Below, one piece after another: positions 1 to 11,585 of a DNA stretch of 64,000 nucleotides (the first letter of the stretch is position 1; the number at the start of each line of letters is the position of its first letter). This stretch comes from Halichoerus grypus (Eukaryota; Chordata; Mammalia; Carnivora; Phocidae). Made by a program: the position numbers and the translations under genes. The notes beneath the pieces are model-generated. The model ran no database searches and was not told where the DNA came from. It worked only from the letters and a program-made list of their open reading frames with translations. The DNA lies in NCBI RefSeq assembly GCF_964656455.1, contig NC_135718.1, positions 24,502,449 through 24,566,448 on the forward strand, given 5' to 3'.

Positions 1-578
1 CATGGGACCCAGTGGCCCGGGCGCCGATCTCTGCACAGCCCCAGAGCCCACAGCTGGCCTTCTGTGCGCCGCGCTCCGAGCTCGCCCACCCTGAGTAATG
101 ACATTTCCCCAGCAGACCCTCAGTGGCCACCTCCTGCAGGGCACAGCCAACTGCTGATGCCAGGGGAAGCCAGGGGTCCCCTGGGGGGGAGGGGGGATGC
201 AAGCTGGCTATATACGGATCAAAGGGAAACGGTGCAGAAAGATGCTTCCTGGCTACTTCTTGCACAAATGGCCCCCTGACACCAAGCCCCTTACTCCCAT
301 TTGCATGCTCTTCTGGTCTGTCTTTCCCTCCCTGTCTATGTTGGTGAGTGCCTGAGGAAACTTTCTCTCTAGGCAGCAACTCGCTGCTAGAAAAGCAAGG
401 GAGTGCACAAGAGTGCCATCTGCCAGGATCTTCGGAGTCCCTAAATCAGTTGACAACGGGATTTGGGGGGGACCTGGTCCACCCCCTTATCTTGAATTTT
501 TCTAAGTTCCCTTGTCTTCTCTTTATGGGGGTTCTCTCAGCACTTTTGTGAAAGTTAAATTAGACAATGTATTTCAAG
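1..578. other. Unique GC-rich noncoding, CpG-dense left edge
   Basis: The first 90 bases hold about eight CpG dinucleotides (around 18-26 and 67-84), then CpG nearly disappears. Short open frames here overlap each other and resemble no protein I know. It could be the rim of a CpG island lying to the left. Confidence 0.5.
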
Positions 579-762
579 GAGTGGTTTTCACACCTTGCTG
601 CACATCAGAATCATTTGGAGGACTTGCTAAATCACAGATTTCTGGGGCTTATCCCAGAGTTTCAGTAGGTCAGGCATGAGGCCCCCAAATTTCCACTTCT
701 AATATGTTCCCAGATGATGCTGATGCTGCTGGCCCAGGGACCACACCTTGAGAACCATTCAC
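579..762 (+). mobile_element. MER5A-type hAT DNA transposon relic
   Basis: The copy is about 184 bp, close to the ~190-bp full length of MER5A. It starts AGTGGTTTTCACACC and ends CACCTTGAGAACCATTC, imperfect terminal inverted repeats. Inside it has CATCAGAATCATTTGGAGGA and GATGATGCTGATGCTGCTGG, the diagnostic phrases of this nonautonomous hAT-Charlie element. Confidence 0.88.
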
Positions 763-790
763 TTAACATAGGAGAAACCTAAATATGAAC

Positions 791-793
<3 letters not shown>

Positions 794-830
<37 letters not shown>
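794..830. repeat. (AC)n microsatellite
   Basis: About 18 uninterrupted AC units follow directly after unique sequence. The purity makes length polymorphism likely. Confidence 0.97.
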
Positions 831-833
<3 letters not shown>

Positions 834-1399
834 GCTCAGAATTTTCTGGAATTGTCCCAGTTTTTAGTCAATGGAAATATATAAATCATTTTAAACTGTC
901 CCTACTACAGCCCTCAAGGGGCTGTCAAGAAAGCAGCCTTGCAGCAGAGTGATTGTAAAGGAAGCAGAGAGGAAAGGATAAATATTTCAAAGGCTCAGAA
1001 GTTGGTGTTCCTCATACGTCCAGAAAGAAGCTGGGGAGTGTCTGGAGAAAAGAAGAGGAACCACGCATCTTCTGAATCCATTAGCCAGGCAGGAGTTTGA
1101 GGCGGAGGTGGGCTTTGTGGGCCGGCGGGGTGTGGCGGGGTGTTGGTGTACCAGGCTCGAAAGAACCTCTTCCTCCAGCTCTATGATCCATGGACCATGT
1201 ATCCGTGTATCCGTGTCTCACAACCACAGCAGGCTCAGGCCCCCAGACCTGCAGAATCAGGATCTGCAAAGGGGCACTCTATGACTGGTTATACACAATC
1301 CCAGGTCAGACTGCTACACACTTGAGTTCCTTCCTGGGGTGACTCGAGTGCCCTTAAGGATGCAAGGGGCAGGGAAAGGACAAGTGGGGCAGTTAGGGT
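831..1399. other. Unique noncoding stretch
   Basis: No gene, recognised repeat or RNA is seen. G+C is intermediate and frames are short. Confidence 0.5.
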
Positions 1400-1573
1400 T
1401 CCATGCAGACAGAGTTTCAGTTTGGGAAGATGAAGACGTTCTGGAGATGGATGGGGGTGATGAAGGCAGAACAATGGGAATGTACTTCATGCCACAGATC
1501 TGTACCCGTGAAAATAGTACATTTTCTGTTACGTATACTTGACCACGATAAAAAAAAAAAAAAAAAAAAAAAA
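1400..1573 (+). mobile_element. L1 3' end with poly-A
   Basis: It contains the L1 3'-UTR phrase GTTTCAGTTTGGGAAGATGA, then TGGAGATGGATGGGGGTGAT and a pure A run at 1550-1573. The element is strongly 5'-truncated. No clear target duplication was found. Confidence 0.85.
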
Positions 1574-3004
1574 GACCCATCAAGGAGATAAACGTAAAAT
1601 CAATGAGGTAAGTTGTATCTGATTAGTTACAAATTACCTTCATAAAGTTGTCAAAAGGTACTGGATGGAGTGCAGAAAGGCAAAAGAGAATGTTTTGAGG
1701 TATCTCTGCCTAATTGTATGGGTGGTCTGATTCTAATAACATATACTTCTGAATAAGGCAAAAAGATCTTCAGGATAAATAGGAAGCAATATTCCTGGTG
1801 AACATCCAACACCCTTTGCTTCTTTTCTGGGCTCTCAGACAGTATTCTGATCTACGATGGGGGCTTTCTCAAGCACCACCCTTTACCCCCCACCCCCAGG
1901 AGGCCATGTTTCCCACAGGTGCAGGTGGCTGGGAGGGCTTCTGTTGTAAATTTCCACACCAGCACTCCACAGTCCACTACACGCCCCATTCCTCTGGGAG
2001 CAGAGTCCTATTTGGCCACAGCAGATCTGTTTCCCAGAACCTCAATGCCAAGCCAATTGAAAAAGCTGAAGTTCTAAACTTGCAAAGCGGAAGATGCAAA
2101 TGACCCCCTAGAGGATCACAAATTCCAGGATGCCCCAGCCTGGCAAGTAAATCGTCAACGCCATCCACCGCCTTCCCCCAACACACACCTGTTTATAATG
2201 AAAGTATAAGTCAAACATAGGAAATGCTCTCATTTTGCCCAGAAATGGAGGAAGCACTGTCTGCTTATGATTTCCAAGCTCATCCAGGGGATCTGTCAGG
2301 TCCCACTTTAATCTAACCTCCTCAGCAGAGTAATGGTTGAGTTCTCCCAACGCCACCCCTCTCACCCTCTCCCTTCTAAATGCCTACTGGACCGACCAAA
2401 TCAAGGAGCTGCACTCAATTATACATGGCCTGTGTCTTTTCCTGGCATAAATCACTTGACAGGGTGCAAAAGGTGTGGGTTTCATAGCCAGAGCGCTTCG
2501 GGCTGGAGATGTGCCCTGCACCTGCAGGCTGTATAACTTTGATTCTGAGTCTTGGAATCAGTATCTACGCTTAGAATTTAAGAAACCTGAGCAATTAAGG
2601 TACAGAACTGAGAAGGTGAACTACCATGGCTGCGAGAGTGCTCGGTCCTATTCATGAACACGGCAGCTACCCTCTGAACACACTGCTGAGCTTCCAGATG
2701 CTGAGGAGCACCTGCTCTCCCCTGCTCCCCGCCCCACTCCCCCGGCACCTGGTTCTCAAGCTTGGCTGCGCAGGAGAGTCTGGTGGCAGCTTCGGATGCC
2801 CAGAGATGCTGGAGTGAGGCTAGAGTATCTATCCTTCTAAAGCTCCCCCAGCCACTTCCCTGGAGCAAACAACACAACATGGAGTTCAACAAATGTTCAA
2901 GAAGGACTTAATCAATTGATGGAGATGCAGAGTTCTGTGATCGATATGATTGACAGGGAGGGACTATTCCTTGCAGGCATCATTATTATTAGGTTCCATT
3001 TTAA
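1574..3004. other. Unique noncoding stretch
   Basis: No supported gene. Frames of up to about 104 residues on both strands overlap each other and show no family signature. Confidence 0.5.
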
Positions 3005-3310
3005 TCACAAAAAAACTCCATAGAATATTAGATGCCTCCAGATGAGCATTAACTGAGCTGCCAAACACTCGGTCTTAAGGCCAAGGGTCCCAACAAAGTT
3101 GTTGTTAATTATTCGACAGCAGTGTCTCTTCACATAGAGACTCCTTATTAGAGAAATAACCATCTTTGCCAAGACATACCTTGTTTGCTGCAGTTGTGAA
3201 AAAATAAAGGGGTCATGGAAGAATTTGGGGAGGAGAGCTGAGAAGCCCAGTGGTGTATAAATAGATAGCTGGATGGTTACTAAAGCTGATGGCCGAGTCA
3301 CGTAAGTCAA
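3005..3310. other. Candidate conserved noncoding element
   Basis: This is unique AT-rich sequence free of recognised repeats. It includes TTGTTGTTAATTATTCG and an ATAAAT motif near 3258. The texture resembles conserved regulatory DNA, but there is no alignment behind this; the minus-strand frame of 101 residues is not protein-like. Confidence 0.3.
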
Positions 3311-3894
3311 GAACAGCGAGGTGGGGGAACCTCGTTAACTACAAAAATCATTAGCAGAGAAAGAAAGAAAGGTGAGGGCTGAAAGTAGAGGTGTTGAGCT
3401 GCCAAGAGAAGGCTATTCTGGAGGAAACTGAGATCAAAGCTGGAGCAGGTTCTGTGGGTCAGGTCACAAGGGAGGAGCAGAGAGCTGGTCATCTCCCACA
3501 TCCGTCCATGGTTTTCCACAAAAATAAGGCAAGAGGTTGGAATGTTCAGGGCATTTAAATGGCCACAGTCTCTGTCTTCCATACCTATGCTCAGGGTTGT
3601 GTGGCAGCATTTCCTGCAGGCCGAGAGGTCTGCAGAGGTGACCCTGACCCTCTCCATGCCATCCATGGATATGAGGGGTCCTCCGTGATCTGAGTAGTAG
3701 TCCAGGCCAGACTCAGAATGGAGCCAGGGACCTAGATGATCCCAGACCCCAGATAGCCATCCCTAGCTGATGCCTGCTCCCCAAATCCCAGCTCCTTCTT
3801 GGACTCTCCAAGTTCTCCTGGGTCTTTGAGTAGGGACAGCACTGACTCCTGCCATGTCCCATGACCTCAGGAGGAATTCATTCCCTTTGACTTG
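3311..3894. other. Unique noncoding stretch
   Basis: A 119-residue minus frame (3307-3666) lacks recognisable domains and is likely fortuitous. Nothing else is seen. Confidence 0.45.
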
Positions 3895-3972
3895 ATTCAT
3901 TCAGCTAACACATGCCATGCTCCTACTCTGTGTCAGTGAATAGGGAGTTACAGACACAGAGGATAATGCCAG
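3895..3972 (-). mobile_element. L2-like LINE fragment
   Basis: TTCATTCAGCTAACACATGC followed by CTCTGTGTCAGTGAATAGGG resembles the reverse complement of the L2 3' end. It is old and diverged. Confidence 0.5.
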
Positions 3973-3995
3973 ATGAATGAATGAATGAATGAATG
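3973..3995. repeat. (GAAT)n tetranucleotide repeat
   Basis: About five to six GAAT units directly follow the L2-like tail. These tails often seed such runs. Confidence 0.85.
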
Positions 3996-4019
3996 CTAAA
4001 TAGCTTAATAACAACACTA

Positions 4020-4235
4020 ATAATAACTAGCATTAGCTAAACCCACGTCAGATGTGAGGCTCTGTGCTGAGTGCTGTATATTACCACTTTGTCTTTAGCC
4101 CATGAAGAAGGCATTATTATTCCAGCTTTACACATCAGAAAACTGAAGTTCAGAGAATTTAAACAGCCAGGCCATATATCATATAGGGACTGGTGGAGCC
4201 GAAACTGAAGGCCACAGCTGCCTGCTCCAGCATTT
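4020..4235 (-). mobile_element. MIR SINE
   Basis: ACTAGCATTAGCTAAACCCA leads through CTGTGCTGAGTGCTGTATAT and CAGCTTTACACATCAGAAAA to a diverged AATTTAAACAGCCAGG. The order is that of an inverted MIR. Confidence 0.75.
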
Positions 4236-5768
4236 GAAGGGCTCAAAACCTAACTGAACAACGAGGTAAAGGTGCAGGATGATAGGACGAAAGAACCAGA
4301 CCATGCAGACACCAGCACGAGTGGAGCAAAGGAGGGAGAGATTACGGGCGGGAGAGGCCCGGGGGTGCCCTGCAGTGGGGCGAGGTGGGGGTCCAGGAAC
4401 ATGGCTTTTTCTCACTCAGAAGAACCCATACACATTGGGCCAGCAGTTTTTTAGGGTTTGATTCTGACTGCCTTTACCTGTGGAATGTGTACCATCCCTG
4501 GTGTCTGATCACAGTCTGATTCATACAGTAGTCATTTGCTCAACTCCTATCAATTTGGGGATCCTGGGAGAAGATTATGGGCCCCCAGATAAAAATCAAC
4601 CCCATGGTGAGTTTACATTCCAATATTCTGCTTTATTTAAAAACTACAAAGGGACTACTTTCCCTTAATTTATTTGAAGATGTGTGTGCATGCTCATGTG
4701 TGTACTCGTATAAAAATTCGCCTAAACATGAGGCCCCAAGCACAGGGTGTGTAGAAGTTCTACATTCTCCCTCAAAGCAGATATGCGTGTAACTTAGAGG
4801 ATGCAGTGGCCTCAGGCTACCTTGTTTAAGAACAGTGGCCATAATTTATTAGAATATGCTATACCCTTTAGAAAGGGAAAAATCCGTCACATGGCCATTG
4901 CCAGGGATCTCAAATCCTTTATAGGATTTTCCCAAGGATCCTTCATAACACCTACCCATGTGCTTCCTTGAGGAGGAAAGAATAGCAGTAATGTAGTGTC
5001 AGAGGAACTGGGTATATGCCATAGCCCATCGGATCTAGAATGCCTATAGGGGAGTATCAAGCACCCACACCTCACCAACATCGTTTGGAAAAGGGGCTGG
5101 AAATGTGTTCCAGAAGACACGATTGGTTCTCGGGACCAGTCCTGACTCAGATCAGACCTCACTCAGAACCGTCAGCCTCTGTAGGTAGAATGCATCTGAA
5201 CTTCAGGCAAGGATTGAGCAGAAGGTGTAGGAAGAGATTCAAGGCAGTGTTTACCTCCCATACCCGAGTACTGCTGACTGTGAACCCAAGGAGGTACCAA
5301 ATCCCACACCCCAAACCAAGTTCTATCCCATCTGAGTTCATTATTAACCTGAACAGACTTCCTTCAATAGCATCACAGGACATTAAGATGGCAGAAAGTC
5401 CTGTCATATGGCAGAAGAGGTGGGGGATGCAAAGAAATAGAATATGTACTCACTGCTAGGAAAGTTGGAGCCAAGTGGGTCTGCTGGAGACTCCTGCTTC
5501 CAGAGAACATCAGTGTATTCACAGTGGCTCTCGCAGATTGCTCTGGAAAACCTCTCTCTTCCAAGAGGCGATATCATGCTTTTGTTATCAGACTAGGCCT
5601 TCCAGGAGGCAAGTCCATGTTCTCTGATGCCCCATTCAGATAATCTTCTTGAGCATGGGGAACCATGACAAGTTCCTTCCACCTTCACAGTAGAGCCTAC
5701 TACACAACTCTGCTCACAGGGGAGATTTTAAAACCTCAGCATCAAAGAACTGAGTAGCTGTAATTAAA
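4236..5768. other. Unique noncoding stretch
   Basis: The plus-strand frame 5040-5459 (139 residues) and its minus counterpart 5159-5407 overlap. Neither has a domain, signal peptide or splice context that I recognise. No gene is called. Confidence 0.5.
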
Positions 5769-5828
5769 TGTGTGTGTGTGTGTGTGTGTGTGTGTACAGC
5801 AAGTGCTACACACACACACACACACACA
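5769..5828. repeat. (TG)n/(AC)n inverted microsatellite pair
   Basis: (TG)n at 5769-5795 is followed by ACAGCAAGTGCT and then (AC)n at 5808-5828. The arms are complementary and the spacer contains AGCA..TGCT, so a single strand could fold into a hairpin of about 20 bp with a small bulge. Confidence 0.95.
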
Positions 5829-6164
5829 AATACAGCAAATGGCAACATGTAAATACCCATTTGCTTAGGTGCATAGACAAAAAGATACAATCAGATGAAC
5901 AGGGAACGTGGCCCCAGGTTGAGCCTAAGCTGTCTCACCTGTGGGACTCATATTACGTTTTTGAAATATCTGACAAATTGGTCATTAGGAGGACTGAGGG
6001 GTTTACAGCAGTGAAAGTTCCTGAGGGAAGAGGGAGATAAGGAAAATCTTGACCCAAGGTCAAATGCTCAAGGTGAGAGAGGAGACGTGATTTGGCTGAT
6101 AGTGCAGAATCTGTCCCTTGGCCCTGTCCTTGACCAGCCCCTGAGCTGTGTCACTTGGGTCCTA
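5829..6164. other. Unique noncoding stretch
   Basis: Nothing recognisable is seen between the microsatellite and the next MIR. Confidence 0.45.
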
Positions 6165-6345
6165 TTAGCTAATATCAGCTAGCATTATAGAGCATTATGG
6201 CATACATGTATTCGCTCGTTTTGCCTCTAAACAATCCTGTTTTAGTCCTACTTCACAAATAAAGGTATTAAAGCTTAAAGAAGTAAAGAACTTTCTGCAG
6301 CACAGACAACTGCCAAGTGGGAGAACCAGGCTTCAGACCCTAATC
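6165..6345 (-). mobile_element. MIR SINE
   Basis: CTAGCATTATAGAGCATTAT, AACAATCCTGTTTTAGTCCT and a gapped AAGTAAAGAACTTTCTGCAG follow MIR order in reverse, ending with the AAGTGGGAGAACCAGGCTTC block. Confidence 0.75.
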
Positions 6346-7589
6346 AGTTTGAACCCATTACCCAGATTCTAACCTCACACTACCCCGATCCCCCGGGGAG
6401 AGAGGACCCTCAATGCAAAATGAAAGAGCCCTGTGCCCGACCACTCTTTAAGGCAGCAGCTACAGGCAAGGCTGCTTTGGGAAGCACAAAGTCGAGACAG
6501 CTATTCCCTCCAACTCTGCCACAGACTGCCATGCTTTAGCGCCTCGAAAGTTCTGGGGCATTACTGATGCCTCCCTGGCAGGGCAGGTGTTCACAGAGGG
6601 AGACTGTGATGCTCTGTGGCGGAAGGTGGTGGAGGTGGGGAGAAGGCAGATTGCCCTGTGGCCACGGCCGTGTCCAGCAGAGGTAGACATGCACAGTTGG
6701 CCCAGGAGCAGCAATGTCCAGCGGAAACCTGCAGCAGCTGACCAGACTTGCTTATGAAACTTCCTGGATACACCCGGGAACACTTGAGGGGCACTGGCAA
6801 GGATTGGGGTCCTGCATTAGCAAGAGGGGGTGTGAGCCAAGAAAGCACAGGAGATCACTGGTGACATGACCCACCTTTAACATACAGGAAACCCAAGAGA
6901 GAGGAAGAAAGAACTATCTGATCCTCAGCCTGACCTTTTTTTGACTGATCCTGATTTCTTTCAAACCAAAAGGCCAAGTTAAATGGTAAAAAAATATATA
7001 TATTAATAAAATGTGCATCGAAATGAGGGTACTAGTTTCAGTTACCCGATGCCACTCTCCCCCTTAATCATCCTCAATATTGACGAGAATCTTTGGTTTA
7101 AGTCTTTCCAAACGTTCTGACCATCTCTTACCATGCAGGGAAATATCGACTAGCTCTAGGAGCAGAACCCACAGCCCCTGTGCCTCAAGCCATGGGGGTG
7201 TGCACCCACATCCACCTCCATGCGAGCTCATGCATACCCATACAATGTAGACAAGACAGGGTTAAAGGTTCAGCCCTGCTTTTTCTCAGCAGATGCCATG
7301 TGGAAAAGTGCTGGCCTGGCAAAGCCCTGTGGCTTCAGCAATCAGGCAGGGGAGGCTAATTTGTCAGTCTGAGATCTATGGGGGAAATGCTGACAAACTC
7401 CAGAAGCAGCAAGCCCCTGGCCCCCCGGCTGGGGGGTGGAACCACATCAAAATGGGGGGATGGGGAGCAGCAGGTCTGGGCAGGGGAAGGGCAAACAGGT
7501 GTTCTCCAAGGAGCCCTTTACCTACTGACCTCTTCAGCCTTTATTCCAGAAATTAGTTTCAAGCAACATTAAAGAGGTCCTACCCAGAA
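6346..7589. other. Unique noncoding stretch
   Basis: Overlapping frames at 6460-6848 (minus) and 7293-7572 (plus) compete with each other and look like chance. A short A/T run lies at about 6988-7006. No gene is seen. Confidence 0.5.
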
Positions 7590-7891
7590 ACGGACCCATA
7601 AATACGGAGAACACACAGGTGGTTGCCAGCAAGGAGGGATGGGCAAAAAGGAGTGAAGGGAAGTGGGAGGTGCAGGCTTCCAGTTACAGAATGAATAAGT
7701 CGGGGAGATGAAAGGAACGGCATGGGGAATAGAGTCAATGGTATTGTCATGGCGCTGTATGCTGACAGCTGGTGGTACATTGTGGGGAGCACAGCATTCT
7801 ATAACATATAGAATTGTCCAGTCACTATGTTGTACGCCTGAAACTAATGCAACATTGTGGGTCAACTATACTTCAATTTAAAAAAAAAAAA
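7590..7891 (+). mobile_element. L1 3' end
   Basis: GGTGGTTGCCAGCAAGGAGG, the CTTCCAGTTACAGAATGAAT block and ATTGTCCAGTCACTATGTTG lead to a poly-A at 7880-7891. This is a typical L1 3' UTR, truncated at its 5' side. Confidence 0.87.
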
Positions 7892-8190
7892 GCACAATTT
7901 TAAAACTTGAATTATATGATTTAAAAATAAATTGAAAAATAAAGAGGTCTTACCAAGCACCAGGCACGGTGGTCATGCTTTCTCAGACACCCGTGCCTTT
8001 GAAATAGGGGAGGAGTGGTGACAGGCAGATGATGCCAAAGGTCCTAGAGCATTGCAGGATGCACACAATACACTATTAACCATGGAATGTTGATTCTCTA
8101 TCCAATGATGTGGGAGCAGAGAGTACCATTTTCTATCAAAACAAGCATGGGCATATTACGGAATACAATGCAAACTCTGCAGGAATGTTT

Positions 8191-8316
8191 TAGATTCTTT
8201 TTTTTCCATGCCCAGTGTGGAACCCAATGGAGGGCTTGAACTCATGACCCTGAGATCAAGACCTGAGCTGAAATCAAAAGTCAGATGCTTAAATGACAAA
8301 GCCATCCAGGCGCCCC
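8191..8316 (-). mobile_element. CAN SINE, diverged
   Basis: Reverse orientation: T-run near 8197, then GAACTCATGACCCTGAGATC, and GCGCCCC at the right end. AGGAATGTTT flanks both sides (8181-8190 and 8317-8326). It is shorter and more diverged than the other copies, hence probably older. Confidence 0.88.
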
Positions 8317-9439
8317 AGGAATGTTTAAAATAGAGCAGAAGGCTATAGGATTAGAGCTACACTCCCAGACACCATCCCCCGGCCCAGGGGCACATGCTCA
8401 GTATCGTCTGGAGTTGGGGTTCATCAGTGGACAAGCAGAATATATCTTTACTCTTTGTCTTTATATAGCAATTCTAAGGGTTACATTTCAGGATCTTCTC
8501 AAAATAATAATAATAATGGCTTAATGACTTGCCCAAGCTCACCCAGCTCATGACTGAGCTAGAAGTGTAAACTAAGTGTGTCTGCTTCCACCACCCGATC
8601 GATTCAAGAAGACAGCTGAGAGAACCTAAAACCCCATTCAGACCACAAGGAAAGCAATGAGGCGCCTCAGTTATTTCCCAGATTCGTCGAAAGCACAGAG
8701 AATACCCTGGCAGGCAGAGAGAAATGGCTATCTGGAAAAAGAACTGGACAGACCCAGAGGGAGCAGGTCCCCTGATGTCCAAACCACCACTGACAGAGCC
8801 TCGGGAAACCCTGAAACAAGCAACGATTGCCCCTTCCCTTACAGGTGGGGGGGGGGGGTGGTGGGCACTGGGTGATTCCGAGAACAAAATGTTTCTTCTT
8901 CATTTCGCGTAATACACCTTTCTTTTGATGTGTTGTGACTGAGGACATCACAGAAGCCCACCAGTTGTGAAAACCTGATTTCAATTTGATCTATTTGCAC
9001 ACTTTCTGGACCTTGGCAGAAACATTAAGTTATAGTGGTTGCCAAGTATTTCTAAAGGTTAAAATTCATAAAGCTTGGGTGAGTTTTTATTGTATTGGCA
9101 TATCTTTATTTCACTTATTCCCTTGCATGTCTTCCAAATTGAACGATATGCCTCAGGCCGTGAAAGGCAGGTCTGCAGGCTGGCCTGGGAGCAGAACCTT
9201 GCCGGTGCTGGGGCCAGCACGCCCCCGGAGCACCGGAGCCTTCCTACCCACACAGCCCTGCCCACAGCTCACAGGAATTCACACACTCAACAGGGAGTTG
9301 TTGGGCCAACTGCCCTCGGCCACAACAGCGAACTGAACAGTGACAACGGTGCTTTCAGTGAGTAGCAGAAACTGAGGCAAATTCACACTCTCCAATGCGT
9401 ACTGATACCCCCTGAGTAATCGCAGCAGGAGCCCAGTAA
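8317..9439. other. Mostly unique, with a MIR scrap
   Basis: 8505-8595 (TGACTTGCCCAAGCTCACCC) looks like an inverted MIR fragment. A G-run at 8846-8858 and overlapping frames on both strands at 8474-8984 and 8986-9365 show no gene signature. Confidence 0.5.
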
Positions 9440-9755
9440 CTGTATTCTTCACCTGCTACTGATTTAGTTCACCTTCCTGGGCTTTACCGCGTGTCCCAGC
9501 CTGTAAATGGAGATGGTGGTAACAGCCTTAAGTGTGAGGGCCAGGACAACTAAGGAGTTTAAAATCCATAAAATTAAAAAAAATACATAAAATAGAAAAC
9601 ACAGTGTAGCATGTGATATGATAATGACGTGGGCTTGGATCAGAGACCTGAGTTCAGGATGGGACTCTGAAGTCAGTTATCCTGTGAATTGCAAAGGTAC
9701 TTAGAACAATGTCTGGCACATAGAACCACTCCATCAGTATGAGCTTTGATTAGGA
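9440..9755 (+). mobile_element. Probable broken MIR SINE
   Basis: TTTAGTTCACCTTCCTGGGC near 9464 and GGTACTTAGAACAATGTCTG with CTGGCACATAGAA near 9695-9725 recall MIR in sense order, with inserted unrelated sequence. The call is tentative. Confidence 0.45.
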
Positions 9756-10829
9756 ACAGTGATACACACGGGAAGGTCTGGAAGTGACTGCTCGCTGAGT
9801 AGTACTTCCTAAGCATTCGAGACATGAACCTCAGTTACCTTTCCTCTCGCCTCCTCTTTCTGTCCTCGGCTAGGTGACCGAAGCGTGCTGGGGACATAGT
9901 GAGTGTTGATGAACCTGTGTGTCCAATCTCTGACTTCACTGCAGACCAAAGAAACGGATGATTTCGAACTCCCTTTGGTTTGTGGATCCGTTGTCCCCGA
10001 GAAGAGCAGAGTGGTACTTATATCTGAATGAACCATGCTGGCCTCGGGCACCCAGGCACATGAGGGGTTTTGTTCAAAGTTTGTAGCGCTTATCACCCTT
10101 AATAATCCAGACCGTGGCCTTGAGTTCCCCATTGGATGGGGCAATAGATGGAGCTCTCCTTGCAGGATAAAAATAAATATATGGGGCCAGGGGAAGAGGA
10201 GGGATACATCAGAATTGTGTCAACTGATTTAAAAGAAAATCAGCTCTGCATGCTATCTTCAAATGGAAATGAAACCAACTCCAGCACAGGTAGATGTTGA
10301 GTAAAAAGCCCAGGCCTGGGAAGCACGCACAGAAGGAGAAAATCTCTCACCACAGCTCCCCCTGACCGCCCTCCCTCTGTCCCTCCCACGGGTCTTCAGC
10401 TGGGAGGAGGGGACCCATGCTTACAAAGAAGCAACAAAGGAGCCAGTTGATGATCAGAGGAGAACAGGTGTCTCCACTTCCTCCCTGGTACCTTCATGCT
10501 GCTTTCAGCTCAATTAGCCACCTGTGCTCCCCTCACACCTGGATGGGAACCAGGATGGGCTTCTGGATGGGAAACTGGAAAGCTGAGCAAATACCCACTG
10601 GGCCGGTAAAGGGCAGTCCACACCCTCTCCACCCTCCAGGCTCCGTCCGAGCCCCAAGAGCCAGCCACCTCTCCAAGGCCGAGGACGCTGGGCTGTAGCG
10701 GGACCCTGGGCTGCCAGCAGGGGCAGGCTCCCGAAAAAGGCCCTTACTTCCCAGCCCTTCCCCGCAGCACCCAACCCGCGCCGGCCTTCGGAGGGGAAGA
10801 GCAGGATCCCAAAGCACCCGGTGCCTTTC
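9756..10829. other. Unique noncoding, GC-rich at 10600-10800
   Basis: The GC-rich part has a few CpG but is not dense. Frames at 10417-10817 on both strands overlap and have no family features. No gene is called. Confidence 0.45.
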
Positions 10830-11250
10830 TCAGTACCTTACATGTATGAATTCATTCACCCCTGGCAAGATGTTAAAAAGTGAGGATGCCACTTTTTTTT
10901 TTTAACTGATGAAGAAACAAAAGAAAGAGATTAAATTGTATGACTCAGGTGATACAGCCACTCAGTAGCAGAACCGGGATTAAGACCCAAGCATTCCAGG
11001 GGCACCTGGATGGCTCAGTTAGTTAAGCTCAGGTCATGATCTCAGTGTCCTGGGATCGAGCCCCGGCTCGAGGGGCTCCCTGCTCAGTGGGGAGTCTGCT
11101 TCTCCTTCTCCCTCTGCCACTCTCTTGAGCTCCCTCTAGCTCTCAAATTAATTAATTAATTAATTAATTAATCAATAAAATCTTAAAAAAAAAAGACCCA
11201 GGCATTCCAACTCTAGAATCTGGGTTCCTTACCATAACACTAGAAGCTTA
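10830..11250 (-). mobile_element. MIR SINE interrupted by a CAN SINE
   Basis: TTACATGTATGAATTCATTC, ACTGATGAAGAAACAAAAGA and CACTCAGTAGCAGAACCGGG are MIR blocks in reverse order. The final part resumes after the younger insertion at 10999-11193. Confidence 0.7.
10999..11193 (+). mobile_element. CAN SINE
   Basis: GGGGCACCTGGATGGCTCAG head, short internal deletion before GCTCAGGTCATGATCTC, and a long ATTA-repeat tail. A 17-bp target duplication (10982-10998 and 11193-11209, one mismatch) shows that it landed inside an existing MIR. Confidence 0.96.
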
Positions 11251-11424
11251 ATGGGTGAGCTCACCAATGAGTAGAAACGGGTGAATGTATTTGAGGTCTG
11301 AAGACAAACAGATGGATGTCATTCAGCCCATCAGGCCAGAGAGCCCATGTGGAGCCAAGCTGCGCTAGAGAGATCAGCTGAGGAAAGAGACGTGGTTTCT
11401 GCTCTGGAGAGGCTTACTGGTTAA

Positions 11425-11585
11425 TAATAATGGCTGATGTTTGTTGTGCACTTACCAGCACCCCAACCTTATGTTACTATTGCCGTTTTACAGATGAGGG
11501 AAACTGAGATGCAGAGGGGAACATGCACAAGGTCATGCAGATAATTCGAGGTAGAGCTGAGATTGGAGTGTAGCTGTCTGACTCC
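11425..11585 (-). mobile_element. MIR SINE
   Basis: TGGCTGATGTTTGTTGTGCA, CCGTTTTACAGATGAGGGAA and AAGGTCATGCAGATAATTCG follow the inverted MIR order and end with the TGTCTGACTCC block. Confidence 0.8.

Noticed and set aside
5040..5459. Plus-strand open frame of 139 codons
   Set aside because: No domain, promoter, splice or polyadenylation context; opposed frame on the other strand.
10713..10726. CCAGCAGGGGCAGG as a CTCF site
   Set aside because: Two strong core positions are wrong, so it was not called.
10600..10820. GC-rich block as a CpG island promoter
   Set aside because: CpG count is modest and no exon or start site is visible next to it.
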